NCBI GenBank assembly: GCA_946410455.1
Contig: CAMKAJ010000026.1
Coordinates: 1 to 32,639 of the forward strand
DNA length: 32,639 bases
Source: an uncultured Bacteroidales bacterium
Lineage (GTDB): Bacteria; Bacteroidota; Bacteroidia; Bacteroidales; UBA932
Direction of reading: 5' to 3'
The notes below the pieces were generated by a model, which saw nothing but the letters and a program-made list of their open reading frames with translations, was not told the origin of the DNA and did not search any database. This document shows, piece after piece, positions 9,201 to 17,134 of this stretch (the stretch's first letter is position 1; every line of letters begins with the position of its first letter). The position numbers and the translations under genes are program-made.

Positions 9201-11317
9201 CTATGCAGCTGCGTAGCAAGGGCGTGGAAGCAGAAATGGCTGTAAACGACGCCGCTGCTGCGGGTACCTCCGCCGAGGCCCCGGCCGTGCGAGAGAACTT
9301 GGCCGCCACGATGGCGTGGGAACCGCTCCTGCGCTCCGACGACGAGGGCAACATAGAGATAAAGCTCAAGGGTGCCGACCGCCTCTCGACCTACTGCGTG
9401 CAGCTCTTTGCGCACGCTTCCGGAATGCGTAACGAGGTGCTGCGCCGCGAGTTGCAGATTACTGTTCCCGTGAAGCTTTCGCTCGTGGAGCCGCAGTTCC
9501 TGTACCAGGGCGACCTTTACGTTGCGCGCGTATCCCTTGCGAGCAATCTGCAGACGGCAGTGCGCGGCCGCCTGGCTATTCGCTTCTACGAGGGCTCCGA
9601 CTGGCGCGGCGGCAAGGTACTCGGCACCAAGATGGAGTCAATAGAGCTGGCCCCCGGAGGCGCTGCAAGCTTCCAGGCACCCTTCGCAGTGCCTGAGGGC
9701 CTGAGCGAACTGGGGGTGCTGCTCAACTTTGTGCCCGATGACGGCAGCGAGGCCTCCGACGCTCTCTTTGTGACTATACCCGTAAAGCATCCCGTGCAGA
9801 CTCTTACGGAGGCTCATTCCGCGCTCCTTCGCAACACTGCCGGGCGCGAGAACCTCATAGCGGAGCTGCGTTCGCAGTTCGTGAACCTCGATGCTTCTGC
9901 CCTGGAGCCCCAGGAAATCAGCATATTACAAATGCTGCAAGAGGCTATTCCCGACAAAATCACCCCGTCCGGCAAAGACGTGCTGAGTCTCACCGAGGCA
10001 TGGTACGCCAATATCTTGGCAAGGAGGCTGGGAGCCCCCGGTCTTGACGATGAAGCGCTGCAAGAGCTGGGCGAAAAGATTGCCGCGTGCCAAAGCTCCG
10101 GCGGCGGAATTGCATGGTTCGAGGGGATGAAGCCCTCGCCGGTAATAACGGCGGCAGTGCTCCAGCGCGTGGCGGCAATGCCGGAGGTGGATTGCAGCGT
10201 GAACATTGCAGCGGCCGTTAAATATCTGGACTACAGCTACTTCGAGAATGCTGAGCGGCCTTGGTGGTGGGGCGGACTAAGCCTGGAGAAGTACCTCCAG
10301 ACCCGCGCTCTTTATGCCTACGTGCCGTTCTCGGAGCCGGACGCCAAGACCCTCAAGCAGTTCAAGCACAAGGCATCCGAATACCTGGCCCCCAAGAACA
10401 AGCGCGGCCTGAACTCGCAGATACTTGCAAAGGCGCGCCGCCTGAGCACTCTTCAGGCGCTCGCGCAAAGCCCTGAAGGTCTGCAACTTGCCAAAGCATG
10501 GGGGGTGAGCTTCAAGCAGAGCCTCAAGAAGTCGGTCGAGGCTGATATCAAATCCCTCAAGCAATACGCAGTAGAACACAAGAGCGGCGGCTGGTATTAT
10601 CCCAACGCAGTTATGCCCTGGCGCGGCCTGCTGGAGAGTGAGCTTTACGCCCACACCCTCCTCTGCTCTCTGCTCGACAAAGACGCCTCTACCAAGCACA
10701 TAGCAGAGGGTATAAGGCTTTGGATGATGGTTCAGAAAGAAACCCAGCAGTGGGGGAGAGACGCTGCCTACATAGAGGCCATTGCGCAGGTGCTCAACGG
10801 CAGCCCCGAGACGCTGCAAACCAGCGTGATACTCCTCAGCGGCAGCTACACCAAGCCTTTCGAGGAAGTGAAAGCGGCCGGCAACGCCATGAGCATAGAG
10901 CGCAAGTGGTACAGGAACGGCTCACAGCTCCAGGACGGCGATTCTCTGCACGTAGGCGACAAGGTGGTGGCGCAATACTCCATCTGGAGCGAAGAGAACC
11001 GCAGCTTCGTGCGGCTTACGGCTCCCCGTCCGGCGTCATTCCGCCCCATAGACCAGCTCTCCGGCTTCTACGGCTGGTGGCTTGCGCCGCTTAGCTACGG
11101 AGTCTGGAGCTATGCTCCTCAGGGCTATCGTAACGTGCTGTCAGACAAGACGGAATACTGGTTCGACAGCTACCCCGAGGAGAAGACCTCCGTGAGCGAA
11201 GAGTTCTTTGTGACTCAGGAGGGCCGCTTCCAGACGCCGGTTGTTGAGATAGAGTCGCTGTACGCCCCGCATTACCGCGCAAACGGAGCAGGATACCCGG
11301 CCATCGAATCCAAATAA
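6200..11317 (+). CDS. Alpha-2-macroglobulin family protein without thioester motif
   Basis: 1705 aa. I use ATG 6200 (MKRTVLAIAMLIQALAAFSQ, signal peptide, no lipobox) rather than the ATG at 6185. Bacterial alpha-2-macroglobulins are thought to trap proteases in the periplasm or at the surface. Visible in order: a long N-terminal region rich in Lys and Tyr, an MG2-type segment LTDRSAFNPGETVHVKG (~480), an MG3-like segment DEFVLPTFDLSWDRDD (~580), the A2M segment MAWEPLLRSDDEGN (~1038), and a helical TED-like region with GGGIAWFEGMKPSP (~1300). No CxEQ thioester motif is seen, so covalent trapping is unlikely; this agrees with many Bacteroidota homologues. It is coupled to folC by a 4-nt overlap. 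No penicillin-binding-protein gene is next to it, unlike the yfhM-pbpC arrangement. Confidence 0.85.
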   Translation: MKRTVLAIAMLIQALAAFSQTPDDKGHVLVNLWKSYYKAVDADLPQDQAKTLETIKKEAQAKHLAWDWYDAASQYVKVRSSINWKDRDELRKALNHDVDSFGEPIVVFYHYSDIWNNDRRLKYVQEHKAELQKSSNSQFYAQDSRLKYLTYGSALLRCLKNDYEYALWSASLNYSNRALADYYNGRYPEAAFVEYSQISYRITEETIKILKDYATKYKGKAVSLLARQQVLNYEFASLGSGKKSTSAQAKKLREDCSQFEADRRKFSGDEKLIADCCTKVKGLIKSLDSKEISLDVTDGELSVRLRNLPSAELHILSGLELLHKAALNNKARSYYLPDTLRYRLPDLDDGDYELVCMNGEAKQHTTWYKHSLSIALRPDSDGDRVFVADFKSGKPVKQCDLQLFNAEGNSVVFAPGIAINGFTLLPKIIQKYLDDSSFRGELRASYQDSKGKLYSSGKIKTSSSSGTRTHSTVNPKLKHALVLTDRSAFNPGETVHVKGICYVGMYEYETSPADVPVQLCLYDPEDKLLASKELSTNEFGSVQADFVLPHSKGGSFKGGMYSIKLRSSDSTWGSKDIRVDEFVLPTFDLSWDRDDNMYLQGDEITVKGKLKAYSGHNLASAQARIEVSRYRTIILKDDLTLAPDGSFSFSFPSDAKEQGFQQYQIRVIVTDATGETLEFTTHREVRSTPQLNVRLLNEVGGSYTMVGSRRAKPYNKRAVWGSAWIVRDDEAQLFFNTGDKQREGLTINYILRHSESGKQVRKGSAAAGETLNVDVKGLASALYTLEVTASAKLASGKTAETKQSYTLLKASDSDTALDMKVSSFFKELGDNEIALQIGSTDGPVWAVVELFGDGNKLLDQQIVTLDGVRGRKGSLKTIRYDRRAEWPESLCLKVFWFHKGESYTYSRNIELPRESEALPLSFTRFTDKARPGEQFSLLVKTHPGVECAAAVFDNATETIAPNEWFRITPERRYRPEIYYQALCGRNNSYENVFYKLDEAIPMQLRSKGVEAEMAVNDAAAAGTSAEAPAVRENLAATMAWEPLLRSDDEGNIEIKLKGADRLSTYCVQLFAHASGMRNEVLRRELQITVPVKLSLVEPQFLYQGDLYVARVSLASNLQTAVRGRLAIRFYEGSDWRGGKVLGTKMESIELAPGGAASFQAPFAVPEGLSELGVLLNFVPDDGSEASDALFVTIPVKHPVQTLTEAHSALLRNTAGRENLIAELRSQFVNLDASALEPQEISILQMLQEAIPDKITPSGKDVLSLTEAWYANILARRLGAPGLDDEALQELGEKIAACQSSGGGIAWFEGMKPSPVITAAVLQRVAAMPEVDCSVNIAAAVKYLDYSYFENAERPWWWGGLSLEKYLQTRALYAYVPFSEPDAKTLKQFKHKASEYLAPKNKRGLNSQILAKARRLSTLQALAQSPEGLQLAKAWGVSFKQSLKKSVEADIKSLKQYAVEHKSGGWYYPNAVMPWRGLLESELYAHTLLCSLLDKDASTKHIAEGIRLWMMVQKETQQWGRDAAYIEAIAQVLNGSPETLQTSVILLSGSYTKPFEEVKAAGNAMSIERKWYRNGSQLQDGDSLHVGDKVVAQYSIWSEENRSFVRLTAPRPASFRPIDQLSGFYGWWLAPLSYGVWSYAPQGYRNVLSDKTEYWFDSYPEEKTSVSEEFFVTQEGRFQTPVVEIESLYAPHYRANGAGYPAIESK

Positions 11318-11321
11318 TTCG

Positions 11322-11329
11322 TATATTTG
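11322..11329 (+). promoter_or_regulatory. Putative TAnnTTTG promoter of the PurL-like gene
   Basis: An exact TATATTTG ends 4 nt before the ATG at 11334. A convincing -33 TTTG is not seen at the usual distance. If used, the transcript would be leaderless. Confidence 0.5.
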
Positions 11330-11333
11330 TACG

Positions 11334-12371
11334 ATGCTTGAAGTTCTGAACTCCAGATTTATCATCGATGGCGTGCCGCAGGAGCTCACTCCCGCCGGCC
11401 TGCTGGCAACGGTGCTCGAAAAGGCACCCGAGCCAGAGGCAGCCGCCGGCACCGTTCTGGACGAGACTATCGATCCTGCCCCGGGCCCCATCTTGCTGGA
11501 GTCTTCCCGCATCCACGATTATCTTGCCGCGATAGCCGGAGTGCAGCGCAACGTGCCTGTGCCTTTTGCCGCCCCGTGTACTCGCGGCCGTATTGCAGAA
11601 TCGCTGATAGACAGCGTGTGGCGCGTGGGCAACTTCCGCCTGGATGAGCTTCCGCTCACCATAAAATGGACCGCCGACCAGGCCACTGTGGGCGAAATGG
11701 CTGCACTCTATTTCTCAGTCGAGGCGGCGGCAGACTACATAGACGCCCTCGGCTTGGCCCTGAGGCGTTGCAATTTTGAGCAGGGAGCCTTCGGCGTCAA
11801 GATAGCAACTCCATTCTCCGGCGCCCCTCTGCTGGTGGAGCCGTACCTGCGCCCCGACTCCCGTAGCTGGATTGTTTACGTCCCCTTTGATACGTCGGAT
11901 TTTCGTCTTGGCGGTTCGCTGCTCGCCCAAGCCCTCGGGCTGCGTGGCGGTACAGCGCCGCAACTCCTTGATGCCGACTACTTTATGGATTGCTTCGAGC
12001 TGGTGCGCGAGCTAACCGTTGACGGCATCCTGCTTTCTGCCGCCACCGTTGGCGCAGGGGGCATGGCCGCCGCCCTTCAGAAAATGTGCTCCGCCGGAGT
12101 GGGCGCAAGCATAGACGTTTCAGATATCATCCATTCGTCCAGTGGCAGTGACGAGGCGCGTGTGCTCTTCTCAGAGCTCCCGGGCGTGCTGTTGCAGATA
12201 CGCGATGCAGATTTCGACTACATCGACGCAGAATTCATCTTGCAAGACGTGGCTTATTTCCCTCTGGGACACCCTGTTCCCGGCGGCCGCCTCAGTTTTG
12301 CCTCTCCCGGCAAGTCGGGCATACAGACTATTCTCGAATCCCTGATGCAGAATGCAGAAGGGGAAGACTAA
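11334..12371 (+). CDS. Stand-alone PurL/AIR-synthase-like C-terminal domain protein
   Basis: A 345-aa cytosolic protein that I recognise only by its second half. FRLGGSLLAQALG (from residue 192) resembles the LGGSxxAQ motif of formylglycinamidine ribonucleotide synthase (PurL). VDGILLSAATVGAGGMAAALQKMC (~230-255) resembles the HD-S-GGL segment, and LFSELPGVLLQI (~278) resembles LFxExPGVxxxV, all from the C-terminal PurM-like lobe. The usual catalytic HDxSxGG reads SAATVGAGG here, so key polar residues are replaced. The N-terminal ATP-binding parts and the glutaminase domain are missing; the next gene starts 4 nt downstream. It may be a repurposed paralogue or a non-catalytic subunit rather than an active enzyme. 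The family link is from memory and moderately sure. Confidence 0.6.
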   Translation: MLEVLNSRFIIDGVPQELTPAGLLATVLEKAPEPEAAAGTVLDETIDPAPGPILLESSRIHDYLAAIAGVQRNVPVPFAAPCTRGRIAESLIDSVWRVGNFRLDELPLTIKWTADQATVGEMAALYFSVEAAADYIDALGLALRRCNFEQGAFGVKIATPFSGAPLLVEPYLRPDSRSWIVYVPFDTSDFRLGGSLLAQALGLRGGTAPQLLDADYFMDCFELVRELTVDGILLSAATVGAGGMAAALQKMCSAGVGASIDVSDIIHSSSGSDEARVLFSELPGVLLQIRDADFDYIDAEFILQDVAYFPLGHPVPGGRLSFASPGKSGIQTILESLMQNAEGED

Positions 12372-12375
12372 CAAT

Positions 12376-13734
12376 ATGGGTAAACCAAAAATCTTCGTGC
12401 TCGATACCAACGTTATCTTGCACGACCACAAGGCCATACGGAAGTTCCAGGATAACGACCTGGTGATTCCTGTAGCCGTAATCGAAGAAGCCGACAAATT
12501 CAAAAAAGGCAACGACACACTGGCATTCCATGCGCGCGGTTTCATGCGCGACCTGGACCGGATATCCGCCGGCCGTTCTTTTGGCAAATACGGAATCCAG
12601 ATAGACAAAGGCCTGGGACGCATACGGGTAGAGCCCAACCATCCCTTCACTGCAGAGTTTGCGGATCTTTTCAAAGACGATATACAAGACCACCGCATTC
12701 TTTCTACGGCAATGTGGGTGCGTGACAGCAATCCCGACACCTTTGTAGCGCTGGTCACCAAAGACGTGAACCTCAGGCTCAAGGCAAAGGCCGCCGGAAT
12801 GGCGGTACAGGACTATCTGACCGACAAACTGGAGGACGACAAGCTGGAAGACAAGCAGAAGGAGGTACTGAGCACCGAGCTCCCTGCCGATGTGATGCAG
12901 GCCCTCTGCTACGGGCCGGAGACCTCGGTGCCCTGGAGAGCCGTGCAAGACAAAAAGCCCGAGCCCAACCGCCTGTACAAGTTCTCCTGGCCGCAGAAAG
13001 CAGCGGGGCTTGCGGCAGGTGGCGATGTGGCATGCGCCCGCTATGATGCAGAGCGCGATGCCGTGGTGCTTGTGAAGAGTCGCGAGGCCTTTGGCATACG
13101 TCCTCGCAACGACGAGCAGAAAATGGCTCTGGACGCATTACTCAACCCCAAGACAGAGCTTGTGGCGCTGACTGGAGGGGCCGGTACAGGCAAAACTTTG
13201 CTGGCGCTGGCTGCGGCCCTTGCGCAAGAGCGTGACTATGAGCAGATTATCCTCTCTCGCCCTACCGTAGTGCTGGGAAACCAAGACATTGGTTTCCTGC
13301 CCGGCGACCAGAAGTCCAAGATGGGTCCCTTCCTTCAGCCCCTCATGGACAATCTCAACGTCATCAAGGAACAGTTCCGCCCCGGTTCCCGAGAGGCCCA
13401 GAGGATAGACAACATGCTCACCATGGAGAAGCTTGTAATAGAGCCTCTTGCGTATATCAGGGGGCGTTCCCTGGGCAAGTGCTTCTTTATTGTTGACGAA
13501 GCCCAGAATCTTACCCCGCACGAGATCAAAACCATCATCACCCGTGCCGGCGAGGGCACCAAGATGGTCTTCACCGGAGATATCTTCCAGATAGACCAGC
13601 CCTACCTCGACCAGTGGTCTAACGGACTGTCGCATCTGTCCGACAAGCTCTCCGGCCAGAAGCTCTTCCAGCACGTGTTCCTTCGCAAGGGCGAGCGCAG
13701 CGCCCTGGCTGCACTGGCGGCAAGGCTTTTGTAG
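12376..13734 (+). CDS. PIN domain-PhoH family ATPase
   Basis: 452 aa with the start at ATG 12376 (MGKPKIFVLDTNVILHD). An in-frame ATG at 12352 would overlap the previous gene. An N-terminal PIN-type nuclease domain (residues ~5-150) shows DTN near the start and DHRILS and TKDVNLRLKA further on. The C-terminal PhoH ATPase has Walker A GGAGTGKT (267-274) and Walker B FFIVDEAQN (~370-378), followed by TGDIFQID. The arrangement matches the PhoH2/YlaK group, described as toxin-antitoxin-like or RNA-unwinding and cleaving proteins. The cellular role in Bacteroidota is not settled. It directly follows the PurL-like gene (4-nt gap), suggesting one transcript. Confidence 0.9.
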   Translation: MGKPKIFVLDTNVILHDHKAIRKFQDNDLVIPVAVIEEADKFKKGNDTLAFHARGFMRDLDRISAGRSFGKYGIQIDKGLGRIRVEPNHPFTAEFADLFKDDIQDHRILSTAMWVRDSNPDTFVALVTKDVNLRLKAKAAGMAVQDYLTDKLEDDKLEDKQKEVLSTELPADVMQALCYGPETSVPWRAVQDKKPEPNRLYKFSWPQKAAGLAAGGDVACARYDAERDAVVLVKSREAFGIRPRNDEQKMALDALLNPKTELVALTGGAGTGKTLLALAAALAQERDYEQIILSRPTVVLGNQDIGFLPGDQKSKMGPFLQPLMDNLNVIKEQFRPGSREAQRIDNMLTMEKLVIEPLAYIRGRSLGKCFFIVDEAQNLTPHEIKTIITRAGEGTKMVFTGDIFQIDQPYLDQWSNGLSHLSDKLSGQKLFQHVFLRKGERSALAALAARLL

Positions 13735-13758
13735 GTAACGAATATTTTATTATATTTG
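13727..13758 (+). promoter_or_regulatory. Promoter of ppdK
   Basis: TTTTG at 13727-13731 and TATATTTG at 13751-13758 are separated by 19 bp, a good match to the Bacteroidota -33/-7 consensus. A leader of about 40 nt precedes the ATG at 13805. The -33 box overlaps the last codons of the phoH-like gene. Confidence 0.75.
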
Positions 13759-13804
13759 CAGGATTTGAATTTTACTAACATTTATTTTATACTTTAAAAC
13801 GACT

Positions 13805-16525
13805 ATGTTCGAAAAGAAGAAAAGGGTTTACCGCTTTGGCGGTAAGAACGCAGAAGGCGATGGCACCATGCGTGAGCTCCTCGGCGGAAAAGGAGCTAAT
13901 CTTGCAGAAATGAGCAAGCTCGGAATGCCGGTTCCTGCCGGATTCACAATCACCACAGAATGCTGTGCAGAGTACTACGAACTTGGCGGAGGTTACACAG
14001 AAGACCTCAAGAAAGACGTAGCTGCAGCACTCGAAGCTACAGAAAAGCTCATGGGCAAGAAATTCGGCGATGCCGACGATCCCCTCCTCGTTAGCTGCCG
14101 CTCCGGCGCACGCAGCTCAATGCCCGGTATGATGGACACCATCCTCAATATCGGCCTCTGCTCTGCAACCCTCCCCGGAATGATCAAGAAGACCGGCAAC
14201 CCCAGGTTCGTATATGATGCCTACCGCCGTCTTATCATGATGTACTCCGACGTTGTGATGGAGAAAGCCGAGGGCATCGAGCCCGAAGACGGACAGGGCA
14301 TTCGCCAGCAGCTCGACCGCATGATGGAGGAGCTCAAGGAGAAGCGCGGCTATAAGTCCGACACAGAAATCACCGCAGACGAGCTCAAGGAGCTTTGCGA
14401 CAAGTTCAAGGTCAAGGTTAAGGAAGTGCTTGGCGTGGAATTCCCCGACACCGCAGAAGATCAGCTCTGGGGCTCCATCGGCGGCGTTTTCAAGTCCTGG
14501 AACGGCAAGCGTGCAATCGCATACCGCCGCATAGAGAAGATACCCGATGACTGGGGCACAGCAGTGAACGTCCAGTCCATGGTATTCGGCAACATGGGCG
14601 AGAGCTCCGCTACCGGCGTAGCATTCTCCCGTAACCCGGCTACCGGCGACAACAAGTTCTACGGCGAGTGGCTCATCAACGCTCAGGGCGAAGACGTGGT
14701 TGCGGGTATCCGCACCCCCAACCCTCTGAACGAGGCTACCAAGTCCGAGCAGAACAAGCATCTCCCTTCTCTGGAGACAGCAATGCCCGAGGTTTACGCA
14801 GAGCTCGATGCTATCCGCAAGCACCTCGAGTCTCACTTCCACGATATGCAGGATATTGAGTTCACCATTCAGGAAGGCACTCTGTGGATGCTCCAGTGCC
14901 GTATTGGCAAGCGCACCGGCATTGCCGCCCTGCAGATGGCCATGGATATGCTCGCCGAGGGCATGATTGACGAGAAAGAAGCCGTAATGCGCGTTTCTCC
15001 CGCCCAGCTCGACGAGATTTTGCACCCTATCCTCAATCCCGCCTCCGAGAAGAAGGCAGCGGTCATCGCAAAGGGCCTTCCCGCATCTCCGGGTGGAGCA
15101 GTGGGAACCATAGTATTCACATCCGAGGCAGCAATGGAGGCCGCAGCAGCAGGCAAGAAGGTTATCCTCATCCGCGAGGAGACATCTCCCGAGGACATCG
15201 AGGGCATGCGTGCTTCTGCAGGTATCCTCACCACACGCGGTGGTATGACCTCTCACGCCGCACTCGTTGCTCGTGGCTGGGGCAAGTGCTGCATCGTAGG
15301 TTGCGAGACCATGAAGATCAACCTCGCCGGCAAGAGCGTCAGCTTCGGCGGCGCCACTTACAAAGAGGGCGACTGGTTCTCTCTCAACGGCTCCAAGGGT
15401 TACGTTTACGCAGAGAAGATCGACACCATGGATGCAAGCGAGAATCCTCTCTTCATCCGCTTCATGCAGATAGTAGACAAGTACCGCCGCCTGGGCATCC
15501 GCACCAATGCAGATACGCCCGAGGATGCAGCCCGCGCCCTTTCCTTCGGCGCCGAGGGTATCGGCCTCTTCCGTATCGAGCACATGTTCTATGGCAAGAA
15601 CTCCGAGACTCCTCTCGCAAAGCTTCGTAAGATGATTCTCAGCGATACCGACGCCGAGCGCAAGGCAGCTCTCGCAGAGCTGGAGCCCTTCATGAAGGCC
15701 TCCGTCAAGAGCACCCTAAAGATTATGGACGGCAAGCCGGTGGTGTTCCGTCTGCTCGACCCGCCTCTGCACGAGTTCGTGCCTAAGGGAGAAGATAAAG
15801 AGAAGGAACTTGCCAACGAGCTCGGCATCTCCATCTCCGAGATTGAGAAGCGTGGCGAGAACCTCCACGAGGTGAACCCTATGATGGGTCATCGCGGAGT
15901 ACGTCTGCACGTTACCTATCCTCTTATTGCAGAGACTCAGTACCGCGCAATCTTTACAGCCGAGGCTGAGCTTCAGAAAGAGGGTCTGCACCCTATCCCC
16001 GAGATTATGATTCCCGTTACCGTGTCTGAGCGCGAGCTTCGTTTCCAGAAGGCTATCTGCGAGAAGATTCGTGAGCAGGTGGAGGCCGCAACCGGGGAGG
16101 GCCTGGTGTACAAGTTCGGTACCATGATCGAGATTCCTCGCGCTGCACTTACTGCAGACCGTATGGCTCGCACCGCAGAGTTCTTCAGCTTCGGTACCAA
16201 CGACCTCACCCAGATGACCTTCGGCTTCAGCCGTGACGACGTAGGTACCTTCATGGGCGACTACCTTGGCAACAAGATTATCGACGCCGACCCGTTCCAG
16301 ACCATTGACGTGAAGGCGGTGGGTAAGCTGGTTGAGCTTGGTATTCAGGGCGGACGCAGCAAGAGGACCGACCTAAAGTGCGGCGTTTGCGGTGAGCACG
16401 GAGGAGACCCCGACTCGGTACACTTCTTCAACCGCATCGGCGTAGACTATGTGAGTTGCTCGCCTTTCCGCGTTCCTATCGCAAGGCTTGCTGCCGCACA
16501 GGCTGCTATTAAACAGAATTCCTAG
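13805..16525 (+). CDS. ppdK: Pyruvate, phosphate dikinase
   Basis: A 906-aa cytosolic enzyme that interconverts pyruvate + ATP + Pi and phosphoenolpyruvate + AMP + PPi. Seen: the nucleotide-binding N-terminus GGKGANLAEMSKLGMPVPAGFT (residues ~28-49), and the phosphohistidine swivel motif TRGGMTSHAALVARGWGKCC with H484. The PEP/pyruvate barrel has FFSFGTNDLTQMTFG (~795-810) and CGVCGEHGGDP (859-869, catalytic Cys). Length and domain order are as expected for PPDK (~880-910 aa). It has its own promoter and a 46-nt leader. A GTG-started small gene begins at the base after its stop codon. In anaerobes it links glycolysis with pyrophosphate use. Confidence 0.97.
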   Translation: MFEKKKRVYRFGGKNAEGDGTMRELLGGKGANLAEMSKLGMPVPAGFTITTECCAEYYELGGGYTEDLKKDVAAALEATEKLMGKKFGDADDPLLVSCRSGARSSMPGMMDTILNIGLCSATLPGMIKKTGNPRFVYDAYRRLIMMYSDVVMEKAEGIEPEDGQGIRQQLDRMMEELKEKRGYKSDTEITADELKELCDKFKVKVKEVLGVEFPDTAEDQLWGSIGGVFKSWNGKRAIAYRRIEKIPDDWGTAVNVQSMVFGNMGESSATGVAFSRNPATGDNKFYGEWLINAQGEDVVAGIRTPNPLNEATKSEQNKHLPSLETAMPEVYAELDAIRKHLESHFHDMQDIEFTIQEGTLWMLQCRIGKRTGIAALQMAMDMLAEGMIDEKEAVMRVSPAQLDEILHPILNPASEKKAAVIAKGLPASPGGAVGTIVFTSEAAMEAAAAGKKVILIREETSPEDIEGMRASAGILTTRGGMTSHAALVARGWGKCCIVGCETMKINLAGKSVSFGGATYKEGDWFSLNGSKGYVYAEKIDTMDASENPLFIRFMQIVDKYRRLGIRTNADTPEDAARALSFGAEGIGLFRIEHMFYGKNSETPLAKLRKMILSDTDAERKAALAELEPFMKASVKSTLKIMDGKPVVFRLLDPPLHEFVPKGEDKEKELANELGISISEIEKRGENLHEVNPMMGHRGVRLHVTYPLIAETQYRAIFTAEAELQKEGLHPIPEIMIPVTVSERELRFQKAICEKIREQVEAATGEGLVYKFGTMIEIPRAALTADRMARTAEFFSFGTNDLTQMTFGFSRDDVGTFMGDYLGNKIIDADPFQTIDVKAVGKLVELGIQGGRSKRTDLKCGVCGEHGGDPDSVHFFNRIGVDYVSCSPFRVPIARLAAAQAAIKQNS

Positions 16526-16924
16526 GTGAAGCGGATTCTTACTATTATATTATTTATAGGGCTGATGGCTTGGGGAGCTTCTGCGCAGGAGCAGGAGCCT
16601 ATGATAGACTTCACTCATCGCTTTGCCGATGTGCACCTCACAATGAAGCTTTCCAAGCTCAAAACCCTGAACCGTTTGATGCCCAACGGCCTGCGCCGCG
16701 AGATAGGAGATGAATACTATCCCCAGATACGGCGCCAGCTTGCAGACAAGGACTCCATGCACTATAAAGAAGGGGATGCAACCATAGAACGTTTCCCGGA
16801 CGGGAAAGTGAAACTCTCGTTGATCTTCCCCAATTTCATAATGGTGATAAGAGAAGTTACCTGGGAGCAGTTAGACGATTTTTTTGCTGAATATTTTGGA
16901 TATAATCCTTTGCAAGCAGCCTGA
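16526..16924 (+). CDS. Small exported protein of unknown function
   Basis: 132 aa starting with GTG at 16526, immediately after the ppdK stop TAG (16523-16525), so translation is probably coupled. MKRILTIILFIGLMAWGASAQ is a clear signal peptide without a lipobox Cys. The mature ~110 residues are charged and soluble, with the stretch MPNGLRREIGDEYYPQIRRQL and a C-terminal acidic/aromatic helix (EQLDDFFAEYFGY). I do not recognise a family. Its position suggests co-expression with ppdK rather than a functional link. Confidence 0.75.
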   Translation: MKRILTIILFIGLMAWGASAQEQEPMIDFTHRFADVHLTMKLSKLKTLNRLMPNGLRREIGDEYYPQIRRQLADKDSMHYKEGDATIERFPDGKVKLSLIFPNFIMVIREVTWEQLDDFFAEYFGYNPLQAA

Positions 16925-16981
16925 AAAATCAGAAAAATGGCCCTGCAAGGCGCTATAATGGTAAAAAAATAGTAAAAATTG

Positions 16982-17012
16982 TTGCGTACAAAAAAAAATC
17001 AATTTATATTTG
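16982..17012 (+). promoter_or_regulatory. Promoter of the collagen-like lipoprotein gene
   Basis: TTG at 16982-16984 and TATATTTG at 17005-17012 with 20 bp between. It lies in an AT-rich 210-bp gap. The -7 box is followed by a leader of about 115 nt, much longer than for the other genes here. Confidence 0.75.
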
Positions 17013-17025
17013 CGCGTTAAATCGT

Positions 17026-17066
17026 TTCTTGGCCAAGTGGGTATTGTACCCATTAGGCGCTTGAAG
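17026..17066 (+). promoter_or_regulatory. Structured 5' leader of the collagen-like lipoprotein gene
   Basis: The leader contains TTGGCCAA, the hairpin TGGGTA-TTG-TACCCA (17038-17052), and then CGCT-TGA-AGCG just downstream. The rest of the leader to the ATG at 17135 is AT-rich and open. This could stabilise the message or control translation. No known riboswitch is recognised. Confidence 0.4.
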
Positions 17067-17134
17067 CGGTATTATGGTAAGGTTACTAAACCCTAGAACA
17101 TAAAACTTTATATTTATTTTAAACCAAAAATTTT

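Noticed and set aside
14117..15583. 488-codon minus-strand frame
   Set aside because: It is the shadow of ppdK, caused by biased codon use in a highly expressed gene.
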